Positions 8,080 to 16,270 of a stretch of DNA of 64,000 bases are shown here, piece after piece. The stretch is from Streptomyces sp. GESEQ-4 (lineage in GTDB: Bacteria > Actinomycetota > Actinomycetes > Streptomycetales > Streptomycetaceae), in assembly GCF_017948455.1 (NCBI RefSeq), contig NZ_JAFFSU010000011.1:62001-126000 (forward strand), in the 5' to 3' direction. Numbering within the stretch: position 1 is the first letter of the stretch; every line of letters begins with the position of its first letter. The position numbers were made by a program, and so were the translations under genes. The notes beneath the pieces were generated by a model. It was not told the origin of the DNA. It saw nothing but the letters and a program-made list of their open reading frames with translations, and ran no database searches.

Positions 8080-9864
8080 TCAGCACGGCAACCGCACCAG
8101 GAACACCGTCTCCACGTGCGGCCGGCTCGCCACGGAGACATCTCCTCCGTGCGCCCGCACCAGCTGTCTGACGATGGACAGCCCCAGCCCGCTGCCTCCC
8201 GTCCGCCGGCTGCGGGACTGTTCGGCCCGCCAGAAGCGGTCGAACACCCGGGGCAGGTCCTCTTCGCGGATGCCGCTGCCCGTGTCCTTCACCTCGATGA
8301 CGACGGCACCTGCCACGTGGCGGGCGCTGAGGGTGACGCGGCCGTCCGGCGGGGTGTGGCGTATCGCGTTGGACAGAAGGTTGCCCAGGACCTGGCGCAG
8401 GCGGACCGGGTCGGCGTGGATCGAGAGGCTGTCCGGGGCATGGATGGCGGTCTCGACACCGCCGGCGTGTGCGGTCGCCTGGTGGGCGCTCATGGTCTGC
8501 TCGAGCAGCTCGCGCAGGTCCAGCTCCTGGGGGCGCAGGTGCAGGGTGCCGGCGTCGGCGGCGGCGAGTACCTGGAGGTCGTCCACGATGTGCTGGAGGA
8601 GGCCCGCCTCTTCCTGGAGCGAGGTGAGGAGCGCCGCGTCGGGCTCGGCCAGGCCGTCCTGTGCGGCGTCCAGCCAGCCGCGGATATTGGTGAGGGGCGT
8701 GCGCAGTTCGTGGGCGATGTCGCTGACCATGACCCGGCGCTGCTCGTCGGTGCGTTCGCGGCGTTCCGACAGGTCGTTGAGGGCGGCGGCCAGATGGCCG
8801 GTCTCGTCCTTGGTGGTGACGGGGATACGCAGGTGCCGGCCCCCTGGGGCGCGGGCCGCGTTGGTCAGCGCGCGCAGCGGGCGTACCAGCCTGATCGCGA
8901 TGACGGCGGTCACGGTGATGGTCACGGCCAGGACCAGACCGGTGGTGGCCAGGACCCGGAGGGTGCCGGCCGGTGACAGGTCCAGGACGGCGGTCGCCGT
9001 GCGAGGCGCGCTGGTGACGAACAGCAGGGCCGCCGGGGCGACGTGCGCCGCCAACTGCTCCCGTCGGCCTTCCTCCACACAGTCGTCCACAGCGGCGGAA
9101 CCCTGCGCGGACTCGTCGCCTTCCACCCGGAAGTCCACCGTGACGGTCAGCGGTTCTGGCAGGCGTACGTGGTTGCGCTCGGCGCAGCCGCGGACGAGTC
9201 CGGCGAGTTCGGCGAGGGCCGCGGCCTCGGTCGGGGTGGGTTCGAGCATGAGCTTGGTCGCGCAGGCCGGGATGAAGTCCTCCGAGGCCCTGAGCGTGCG
9301 GAGGGCGGGTCTGCCACTGGCCTCCTCGACGATGTGCGCGCGTTCTCCCGTCCGGCTGTAGAGGCAGCTGACCTCGTCGCGGGCGATCTGCCGCAGCTTC
9401 GCCCGCTCCTCGGCGGGCAGTCGGTAGGGTCCGACGGCGCGTGGGTCGATGCGGGAGATCTGCTCCGCCTGGCCGACACCCTGATCCGTGGACGGAGCGA
9501 CGTGCAGGGGATCGATCACGGCGCTCTCGTTGCGGGGCAACTGCTCCGTGGCCGACCGATGCGACGTGGTGATGACCTGGCGTGCCCGCGTGGTCAAGAT
9601 GATGGTGCGTCCCGTCGACCGGGAGAGATCAAGGACGGTGCGCTCGACACCGTTCCAGTTCCGGTGCGTCGCGGCGAAGCCCTCCAGCGTGTCCTGGATG
9701 GTGGCGTCGTCCGCGAGGGCCTGGCCCTGCTCCTGCTCGATGGCGACGGTGGTGCCGCGTACCGTCAGCCAGGCCGTGGCCCCGATGGACACCAAGGAGA
9801 TCAGCACGGAGGTGACCAGCAGCCGGGACAGCAGGCTGTTGCGGAGCGGGATTTCAGACCTCAC
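8080..9864 (-). CDS. Sensor histidine kinase with large Cys-containing extracellular domain
   Basis: A 594-residue membrane kinase. Span one lies near residues 13-34 and span two near 302-325. Between them is an extracellular domain of about 265 residues with four cysteines (167, 201, 227, 262), likely forming disulfides. HAMP follows, then the HisKA motif SDIAHELRTPLTN (His385), N-box LSNAIRHTPPDG and G-boxes DTGSGI and GSGLGLSIV. Its start overlaps the end of the adjacent response-regulator gene by 11 bases. The divergent lipoprotein and efflux operon is the likely target. The sensor domain matches no family I can name. Confidence 0.93.
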   Translation of the reverse strand: MRSEIPLRNSLLSRLLVTSVLISLVSIGATAWLTVRGTTVAIEQEQGQALADDATIQDTLEGFAATHRNWNGVERTVLDLSRSTGRTIILTTRARQVITTSHRSATEQLPRNESAVIDPLHVAPSTDQGVGQAEQISRIDPRAVGPYRLPAEERAKLRQIARDEVSCLYSRTGERAHIVEEASGRPALRTLRASEDFIPACATKLMLEPTPTEAAALAELAGLVRGCAERNHVRLPEPLTVTVDFRVEGDESAQGSAAVDDCVEEGRREQLAAHVAPAALLFVTSAPRTATAVLDLSPAGTLRVLATTGLVLAVTITVTAVIAIRLVRPLRALTNAARAPGGRHLRIPVTTKDETGHLAAALNDLSERRERTDEQRRVMVSDIAHELRTPLTNIRGWLDAAQDGLAEPDAALLTSLQEEAGLLQHIVDDLQVLAAADAGTLHLRPQELDLRELLEQTMSAHQATAHAGGVETAIHAPDSLSIHADPVRLRQVLGNLLSNAIRHTPPDGRVTLSARHVAGAVVIEVKDTGSGIREEDLPRVFDRFWRAEQSRSRRTGGSGLGLSIVRQLVRAHGGDVSVASRPHVETVFLVRLPC

Positions 9865-10552
9865 GGCGGCCTCGGGACAGCTTGTAACCCACGCCGTGGA
9901 CGGTCAGCAGGAACTGCGGTCTGTGCGGCGAGGTCTCGATCTTCTTCCGCAGGTTCACTATGTGCATGTCCACGGTGCGTTCGGTGACGGCTCGGCCGTG
10001 GTCGGTGATGCAGTGCAGCAGCTGAGCCCTGGTGAAGACCCGGTCGGGTGCGGCTGCCAACGTGCTGAGCAGGCGGAACTCGCCGGGAGTGCAGTTCACT
10101 GGGCGGCCGTGGAAGGACACCTCGTGGCGGTCCGGGGCCACGATCAATGGGCCGGCCTTGAGGAGCACTTCCTCGGTGCGCTCCGGATGCCGGGTGCGCC
10201 GCAGCAGCGTCCGGATGCGGGCCACCAGTTCACGCGGCCTGAACGGCTTGGTCATGTAGTCGTCCGCCCCGATGTCCAGGCCAAGGAGCAGATCGTCCTC
10301 GGCGGAGCGGGCGGTGAGCATCAAAATGGGCATATCACCCGTGGCGCGTATACGCCGGCATATCTCAAGGCCGTCGAGACCCGGCAGCATCCAGTCGAGA
10401 ACGAACAGGTCGGGTGGCCGCTGGGTGGCTTCCTCGAGGGCTGCCGGGCCATCGTGCATCACGGTTACGACATGGCCGTCGTGCACCAGGTAGCGCCGGA
10501 TCAGTTCGGCCTGCTTTTCATCGTCTTCGGCCACCAGTACGTATGCGGACAT
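9854..10552 (-). CDS. OmpR/PhoB-family response regulator
   Basis: A 232-residue response regulator with receiver domain (EDDE at residues 9-12, phospho-acceptor Asp53 in VLDWMLPGLDG, MTKPFRPRELV) and a C-terminal winged helix ending GVGYKLSRGR. The start is the ATG at 10550-10552, giving MSAYVLVAEDD; the open frame further upstream has no receiver homology. It overlaps the following kinase gene. It diverges from the lipoprotein gene across about 100 bases, which fits control of the plus-strand efflux operon. Confidence 0.93.
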   Translation of the reverse strand: MSAYVLVAEDDEKQAELIRRYLVHDGHVVTVMHDGPAALEEATQRPPDLFVLDWMLPGLDGLEICRRIRATGDMPILMLTARSAEDDLLLGLDIGADDYMTKPFRPRELVARIRTLLRRTRHPERTEEVLLKAGPLIVAPDRHEVSFHGRPVNCTPGEFRLLSTLAAAPDRVFTRAQLLHCITDHGRAVTERTVDMHIVNLRKKIETSPHRPQFLLTVHGVGYKLSRGRREV

Positions 10553-10649
10553 GGCCCGATGATAAACCTGTGGAGCGCCTGGTGAACCCCGGCTTATCCG
10601 ATTCCATTCCATGACAACTTCCTGACAAAGTCTTGTCACGCTTCCAGGC

Positions 10650-11246
10650 ATGCCGAACAAGAAGAACCTCTTCCTCTCCTGCGCAGTGCTGGCGGTAACG
10701 CTGGTCACCGCCTGCTCCTCCGGCGGAGACGCCGAGAGCAAGGACGACGGAGTCGTCTCCGTCGCGGAGTCCGGTGGAGGCGGAAAGGGCAGTGCGACGA
10801 AGAGTCCGGCGGCCGACGATTCCGAGTCCGGCCGCCCCCAGATTCGGCTGGACACCACGGACATCGAGGAACTGCGCATGTACCAGGGCTACCTGCGCTG
10901 CCTCAAGGATCACGGAGTGCCCATTCCGACGCCAGGAAATAAAATGCCGGAAGCCGATCCCGGATCACTGTGGTTCCCCGGTATAGATGTGGCCAAAGAG
11001 CGCCCGGAAGTGGAAAAGACATGTCTCGGGAAGAGGCCACTTCCGCCCCCGGAGCTGGACCCGAAGAAAAACCCCGACTACATGGACGATTACAACAAGT
11101 GGATCGCCTGCGACAATCGCCGAGGACTTAAGGTGAACCCCCTTCCTGACGGAGGTGGCTGGAATTACAAGCCCGGTGCGAATCCGCCCAGGAATGCCGA
11201 CCAGATCGACCAGGAATGCATGATAGAGGCGTTCAGTGGTGAGTGA
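10650..11246 (+). CDS. Secreted lipoprotein of unknown function
   Basis: A 198-residue protein with a lipoprotein signal peptide and lipobox VTAC at about residues 19-22, so the mature protein is lipid-anchored outside the membrane. After a Ser/Gly/Asp-rich linker of about 50 residues, a compact domain contains four more cysteines (GYLRCLKDHG, EKTCLGKR, WIACDNRR, DQECMIEAF), probably disulfide-bonded. I do not recognise the family. It overlaps the efflux-adaptor gene by 11 bases and diverges from the two-component genes. It may be a ligand-binding partner of the Cys-rich sensor kinase or of the efflux system. Confidence 0.85.
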   Translation: MPNKKNLFLSCAVLAVTLVTACSSGGDAESKDDGVVSVAESGGGGKGSATKSPAADDSESGRPQIRLDTTDIEELRMYQGYLRCLKDHGVPIPTPGNKMPEADPGSLWFPGIDVAKERPEVEKTCLGKRPLPPPELDPKKNPDYMDDYNKWIACDNRRGLKVNPLPDGGGWNYKPGANPPRNADQIDQECMIEAFSGE

Positions 11247-12570
11247 GCGCGACGCCGGGGACACCATGGCCCTGCGGGTGACGGTCCAGGAAGAGGCAGA
11301 CCCCCGCAGGGCGGCAGCGGGCCGCCGGAAGAGGAAGGGCTTGTATCTCGCCATCGTCGCCGTGCTGCTCGCAGGAGGAACGGGCGCCGGGCTGCTGTGG
11401 GCCGGCCGGGGCGGGAACGGCTCCGAACCCGAGTCCGGCCCGAAGATCAAACAGATCGCCGTGGTCAGAACGGACCTGTCGGGCACCAGAGAGATGGAGG
11501 GGACGCTCGGCTACGACTCCGCGCGCACGATCCGCAGCGCCGGCGAAGGACGGGTGACCTGGCTTCCGACCCGGGGTGCGACGGTCGCACGCGGCCGGCA
11601 GCTGTACCGCGTCGACGAGCGTTCCGCCGTCGTCTTCTACGGCAGCACACCGCTGTACCGCAGGCTCGACACCCCCGGCACCGTCGGCCGTGACATACGG
11701 GTCGTCGCCGACAACCTCAAGGCTCTCGGCTACGACATCGGTGCACAGCCCGCGCCGGGCACGGTCGTCCGGCAGGAAGCCCCCGCGGACGCCCCGCCGC
11801 CCGCGACAACGGGCCCTGGCCAGGAGGGGACCACGCCTCCGGCCGCCCCGTCCTCTGCACCGGACGGCGGAGCGGGCCAAGGAACCGATGCGTCACAGGA
11901 GGGGGCAGCGAGCCCGAGCCCCTCGCAGTCCACGGTCAGGGAGGGCGACGGTGTGCTCACCCAGTCCCTGATGTCCGCGATCGAGCGCTGGCAGAAGGCC
12001 GTAGGCATCGAGCCGACCGGCGTCCTCGACTTCTCCGACGTGGTCGTGACGAAGTCGGCGGTGCGGGTCTCAGAAGTCCTCGCCCAGCCCGGGGACGAGG
12101 CGTCGGGAGACCTGATGACGGTGACCGCCACCACCAAGTCCGTGACCGTGCCGGTGGAGTCGCTCGACATCGGGTCCATCAAGTCGGGCGGGCGGGTCAC
12201 CGTGGTGCTGCCCGACCAGTCCACCGCCGCGGGCCGGGTCGCCGCGATCAGCACCACCGTGCAGGGAGAGGAGGACGAGTCGGGCAACACCGGGCAGACC
12301 AAGACCAACGTCACGGTGTCGCTGGACGACCCACAGGCCGTCAAGGGCATCGACTCCGCTCCCGTACAGGCCCAGTTCCAGGGGGAGTCCAAGAAGGACG
12401 TACTCGCCGTCCCGATCGGCGCCCTGCTCGCCCTGCGCGAGGGAGGGTACGCGGTCCGGCTCTCCGGCGGTCGGCTCGTCCCGGTCGACACAGGCATGTT
12501 CGCCAAGGGACTGGTCGAGATCAGCGGCCAGGGCGTCAGCGAGGGCATGAAGGTGGAAACCACCGCATGA
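11236..12570 (+). CDS. Membrane-anchored efflux adaptor with peptidoglycan-binding-like segment
   Basis: A 444-residue protein with one N-terminal membrane span (about residues 34-56), resembling actinobacterial HlyD/RND-type adaptors that work with MacB-like ABC transporters. A biotinyl-lipoyl-like part (SAGEGRVTWLPTRGATVARGR) precedes a helical segment resembling a peptidoglycan-binding domain. That segment runs from VVADNLKALGYDIG to SAIERWQKAVGIEPTGVLDF and is interrupted by about 70 Pro/Ala/Ser/Gly-rich residues. C-terminal beta-barrel segments follow (VTVPVESLDI, AVPIGALLALREGGYAV). A GTG start at 11236 or 11239 is plausible. Its stop overlaps the ABC ATPase start. Confidence 0.82.
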   Translation: MVSERDAGDTMALRVTVQEEADPRRAAAGRRKRKGLYLAIVAVLLAGGTGAGLLWAGRGGNGSEPESGPKIKQIAVVRTDLSGTREMEGTLGYDSARTIRSAGEGRVTWLPTRGATVARGRQLYRVDERSAVVFYGSTPLYRRLDTPGTVGRDIRVVADNLKALGYDIGAQPAPGTVVRQEAPADAPPPATTGPGQEGTTPPAAPSSAPDGGAGQGTDASQEGAASPSPSQSTVREGDGVLTQSLMSAIERWQKAVGIEPTGVLDFSDVVVTKSAVRVSEVLAQPGDEASGDLMTVTATTKSVTVPVESLDIGSIKSGGRVTVVLPDQSTAAGRVAAISTTVQGEEDESGNTGQTKTNVTVSLDDPQAVKGIDSAPVQAQFQGESKKDVLAVPIGALLALREGGYAVRLSGGRLVPVDTGMFAKGLVEISGQGVSEGMKVETTA

Positions 12571-13256
12571 CCCAGGTGATCAGCGTACGCAAGGCGAGCG
12601 TGACCTATCCCCCCGGGGTGAGAGCCCTCGACGGGGTCTCCCTGTCCGTCGCGCGGGGCGAACTGCTGGCCATCCTCGGCCCTTCCGGCTCCGGCAAGTC
12701 CACGCTGCTCCACATCATGGGCACACTGGCCCCGCCCACCAGCGGCAGCGTGGTCATCGAGGGGCAGGACGTGGCGGAGCTGTCCGACCGCCAACTGTCC
12801 GCCCTGCGCGGGCGGCGCCTGGGCTTCGTCTTCCAGCACTTCCACCTGACGGACGGACTCACCGCGGCGGAGAACGTGGCGACCGGCCTGCTGTACGCCG
12901 GTGTGCCCAGGAAGTACCGGAAGAAGCTGGCCGAGGAGGCCCTGGCCCGGGTCGGACTCGCCCACCGGGCCGGCCACCTGCCGGGGCAGCTCTCCGGAGG
13001 GGAGCGCCAACGGGTCGCCATAGCCCGCGCGGTCGTCCATGAGCCGGCACTGGTCCTCGCCGACGAGCCGACCGGCGCACTCGACACCGCCAACGGCGCC
13101 GCGGCGCTCGCCCTGTTGACCGAACTCAACGCGGCGGGCACCACGATCGCACTCATCACTCACGACCGGGACATCGCCGACCAGTTGCCACGCAGGGTTC
13201 ACCTGCGTGACGGTCGCCTGGTCGCGGACACCGCACTGACCGGAAGCCTGTCATGA
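12567..13256 (+). CDS. MacB/LolD-type ABC transporter ATP-binding protein
   Basis: A 229-residue ATPase with Walker A GPSGSGKST near residue 38, Q-loop FVFQHFHL, signature LSGGERQRV, Walker B LVLADEPTGALD and switch His in ITHDRD. The LSGGERQRV/DEPTGALD style is typical of the MacB/LolD group, which partners FtsX-like permeases. It is translationally coupled by ATGA overlaps to both the adaptor before it and the permease after it. Confidence 0.93.
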   Translation: MTQVISVRKASVTYPPGVRALDGVSLSVARGELLAILGPSGSGKSTLLHIMGTLAPPTSGSVVIEGQDVAELSDRQLSALRGRRLGFVFQHFHLTDGLTAAENVATGLLYAGVPRKYRKKLAEEALARVGLAHRAGHLPGQLSGGERQRVAIARAVVHEPALVLADEPTGALDTANGAAALALLTELNAAGTTIALITHDRDIADQLPRRVHLRDGRLVADTALTGSLS

Positions 13257-14518
13257 CCGCCCCCGCCAAGCCGCCCCGCGCCAAGCTGCGGCGCTCTTCC
13301 CGGCGTGCCGAAGACAAGATCAAGCCGGTACGTCTCGCCCTTCTCGACCTGTTGGGCCTGGGCCTCCTCGGCCTGCGCACCCGCAAGATGCGTGCCGCGC
13401 TGTCGGCACTCGGCATTTCGATCGGCGTCGCCACGATGGTGGTGGTGACCGGGATCCCGGCCTCCAGCCAACGGGCGTTGATGGACGAGATCTCGGCCCT
13501 TGGCTCCAACATGCTGCGAGTGCAGCCGTTCTCGGGACAGGGCGTGCCGGTCAAGCTGCCCGAGGAATCGGTCGACAGGGTGCGCCGCATCGAACCGGTC
13601 ACCGAGGCGAGCGCGGTGGCCAACACCAATGCCGCGGTCCAGCGTTCCGACCTCATCGGTGACGACGACTTCTCCGGTACCGGGCTCAGTGTGCTCGCGG
13701 CCCGACGCGACCTGCTGAACGTGGTAGGCGGAAAGGTCTTCTCGGGAAGGTTCTTCAGCGCCGCCGACGAACAATTCCCCACGGCCGTCCTGGGCTACCA
13801 AGCCGCCGGCCGGCTCGGCATCGGGGAAATCCCCGAGAACGACCCGGCACCACAGATACAGATCAACAAGTCGTGGTTCACCGTGATCGGCGTCCTGCAC
13901 TCCGTACCGCTGGCCGACGACCTCGACAACACCGTCCTGACGGGGTGGCCGGCCGCCAAGAAGACGCTGCGCTTCGAGGGGAACCCCACAGTGATCTACG
14001 TCAAGGCACGAGAGGCCCATCTGGAGGACGTACGGAACGTACTCGCCGCCACCGTGTTCCCTGAACAGCCCGGACAGGTCCAGGTCAGCCGCCCCTCCGA
14101 CGCCCTGGCGGCCAAGCGCGCCACGCAGAACACCTTCTCCTCCCTCTTCCTGGGCCTTGCCGGTGTCGCCCTGCTGGTCGGCGGAATCGGCGTGGCCAAC
14201 ACCATGGTCATCTCGGTCCTGGAGCGCCGAAGGGACATCGGGCTCCGCCGGGCGCTGGGCGCGACCCGCGGTCATATACGCGTCCAGTTCCTCACCGAGT
14301 CCGTGGGACTGTCAGTGCTCGGCGCCATCGCCGGAACCCTGTTCGGCGTCCTCGCCAACGTCGGCTACGCGGCCTACCAAGGTTGGCCAACGGTGATCCC
14401 CCTGCTCTCGGTCACGGGCGGCTGCCTCGGCGCCGTACTGATCGGCATGGCGGCCGGCGTCTATCCCTCGGTCCGCGCGGCACGCCTGCCTCCTACGGAG
14501 GCGCTGGCGTCGACGTGA
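13253..14518 (+). CDS. FtsX-like ABC transporter permease (MacB-like)
   Basis: A 421-residue permease with the MacB layout. Span one (LSALGISIGVATMVVVTGI) is followed by a long extracytoplasmic domain (MacB_PCD type, about residues 60-270). A C-terminal FtsX domain of three spans follows: FLGLAGVALLVGGIGVANTMVISVL with ERRRDIGLRRALGATRGHI, then SVLGAIAGTLFGVLANVGY, then VTGGCLGAVLIGMAAGVYPS. The ending ARLPPTEAL is typical of the family. With the adaptor and ATPase it should form one exporter of an unknown substrate. Confidence 0.93.
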   Translation: MTAPAKPPRAKLRRSSRRAEDKIKPVRLALLDLLGLGLLGLRTRKMRAALSALGISIGVATMVVVTGIPASSQRALMDEISALGSNMLRVQPFSGQGVPVKLPEESVDRVRRIEPVTEASAVANTNAAVQRSDLIGDDDFSGTGLSVLAARRDLLNVVGGKVFSGRFFSAADEQFPTAVLGYQAAGRLGIGEIPENDPAPQIQINKSWFTVIGVLHSVPLADDLDNTVLTGWPAAKKTLRFEGNPTVIYVKAREAHLEDVRNVLAATVFPEQPGQVQVSRPSDALAAKRATQNTFSSLFLGLAGVALLVGGIGVANTMVISVLERRRDIGLRRALGATRGHIRVQFLTESVGLSVLGAIAGTLFGVLANVGYAAYQGWPTVIPLLSVTGGCLGAVLIGMAAGVYPSVRAARLPPTEALAST

Positions 14519-14782
14519 GCGGCCGACCACTGCGAGCGCGACCGCACGCCGCTGGCGGCGGTACCACCTCCGGAGTCGCACGTCTGCGACGTGTGCGAGG
14601 CGCTGCTCGCGCAGCGGGAGGCGGCGCAGGAAGCGGGCCGCGTCGAGGAAGTCGGCGTTTGCGAACGGGAGTTGAGGGAGGCGCGGGAGAGGCGGGCTGA
14701 CGCACACACGGCGATCGGGCCGTCGTACGACATCAGCGGGCGGCCTTCGACTACAGCGCGGTGGGTGACGCGAACGTACTGA
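14519..14782 (+). pseudogene. Remnant of a small Cys-containing protein
   Basis: Directly after the permease stop, the same frame runs 87 codons with no start codon near its beginning. It reads ADHCERDRTPLAAVPPPESH followed by VCDVCEALLAQREAAQEAGR. This resembles the C-terminal part of small Streptomyces proteins that carry a CxxC motif followed by a charged helix. The 5' half and a start are missing. A short GTG-initiated ORF from 14591 is possible but has no clear ribosome-binding site. I regard it as a gene fragment. The remaining bases to 14866 show nothing recognisable. Confidence 0.4.
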
Positions 14783-14866
14783 TGCGCTCACACCACCGGC
14801 TGGACCACGGCACGTGACGAGAGTGACCGCGCGGGAGCGGCCCGCACGGTCACTTCACCGACATCC

Positions 14867-16270
14867 TTACCGCCGCAGACGCCGCCCCGGCATGAACGTG
14901 AACACCGCACCGCCCAGCAGCACAGCCGTCCCCGCCACCAGCCCCAGGGCCTTCAGCGTGCTGTGGTCGTCGGCGCCTGTCGCGGCCAGGCCACCGTCCG
15001 TCGACGACGAACCGCCGGCCGAACCACCAGCCGAACCGCCGGCGGAGCCGGAGCCGCCGCCCGACGCACCGCTCGCCTGCTCGGTCGTGTCCAGGGTGAG
15101 GGAGACGTCCGCCTTGGTCGGCGTGCAGGTCGTCGTCGTGCCCAGGGCCTCGACGGTCAGGACGCCCGGTGAGAGCGTGGTCTCACCGCTCGCGCCCGGC
15201 TTGTACGTGCCGGTGAGGTCGGGGATCTCGATCGGGTCGCCGGACTTGATGGGCTCGGAGTTGGTGGGCCCCTCGACATGGACCGTGCCGCTGTCGGCGC
15301 CGCCCAGCGCCACCTCCATGGACGGTTTGACCGAGTCGGCCGGGATGTCGGCGGGGCTGTCCATCACGGACTTCTTGAACTGCACGGTGAGGTCGAAACT
15401 CCCGCCGTTCTTCTTGGCGTCGATCTGGACCGGCGAGGTCGCCTCCTTGTCCCCGATCGGCGTCTTGCACTGGTACGGGACCTGAACCTCCTTGCCGGTG
15501 AATTCGGTCTGCCCGCCGCCTCCGCCGGTGCTGGAACCGCCGGTGTCAGAACCGCCGGCCGAACCACCCCCCGCGTCACCGCCCGTCTCACTCTCACTCG
15601 GCGTCGGCGCTCCCGTCGGCAGCGTGGGCAGACCGGTCGGCAGCGTCGGCAGACCCGTCGGCAACCCTCCCGTCGTACCCCCCGAACTCCCGCCCCCGTC
15701 CGTCACCTTGATGGTCGCGGCCTTCTGCACCGCTTCCTTCGGCGAGCACTTGGTGTCCGTCGAGATCGGCTTGTTGACGTTGATGTTGTACGCGTCCGGC
15801 GTCAGCGTCACGTCGCCCGCCGCCGTGAGCTTCAGCTTGCCCTTCATGTCGGACAGCTTCATGTCGCTGTTCTTGGGGATCGGCGGATTGGTCCGCGTGC
15901 CCTGCATCGCGATGTCCCCGGTCTGGGCGCCGGCCGCCTTGAGGGTCCCGGTCGGCTGGACGGTGTCCTTCTCCAGGTCGAGGATGTCGGGGTTCTTGGA
16001 GGCGGCCTGGACGAACTTCCAGGTGATCTCGACCTCGTCGCCGACCTTGGCCTCGGCGGGCGCGGTGATCTCCACCTTGGTGGTGCCCTGGACCGGCGGC
16101 AGCCCTGAGATGGCCGGCGGGATGCACTCGGTCGCGTACGACACCTCGGCGGCCTGCGCGGGCGTCGCGGCGACGCCGATCAGGATGCCCGCGCCGCACA
16201 GCATCATGGCGACGCCCGCCGCGCCCGTTCTGCGGCCGCGGGCCGGTGTGACTCTCCTCGGCTTGCTCAC
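14867..16270 (-). CDS. LAATG sortase-anchored surface protein with two related extracellular domains
   Basis: A 467-residue secreted protein with a signal peptide ending TPAQA near residue 40. The C-terminal sorting signal is LAATG (428-432), then a hydrophobic span and RRLRR, matching class E sortase substrates. The N-terminal domain (about 42-190) and C-terminal domain (about 265-390) are separated by a Pro/Thr/Gly/Ser linker with LPTGLPT repeats. The C-terminal domain shares long identities with the LPQTG protein at 18261-18950 (YQCKTPIGDK, LGGADSGTV, LTGTY, ALGTTTTCTP). I chose the GTG at 16268-16270, which overlaps the upstream gene's stop. It is the last gene of a four-gene surface operon. 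Confidence 0.88.
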   Translation of the reverse strand: MSKPRRVTPARGRRTGAAGVAMMLCGAGILIGVAATPAQAAEVSYATECIPPAISGLPPVQGTTKVEITAPAEAKVGDEVEITWKFVQAASKNPDILDLEKDTVQPTGTLKAAGAQTGDIAMQGTRTNPPIPKNSDMKLSDMKGKLKLTAAGDVTLTPDAYNINVNKPISTDTKCSPKEAVQKAATIKVTDGGGSSGGTTGGLPTGLPTLPTGLPTLPTGAPTPSESETGGDAGGGSAGGSDTGGSSTGGGGGQTEFTGKEVQVPYQCKTPIGDKEATSPVQIDAKKNGGSFDLTVQFKKSVMDSPADIPADSVKPSMEVALGGADSGTVHVEGPTNSEPIKSGDPIEIPDLTGTYKPGASGETTLSPGVLTVEALGTTTTCTPTKADVSLTLDTTEQASGASGGGSGSAGGSAGGSAGGSSSTDGGLAATGADDHSTLKALGLVAGTAVLLGGAVFTFMPGRRLRR

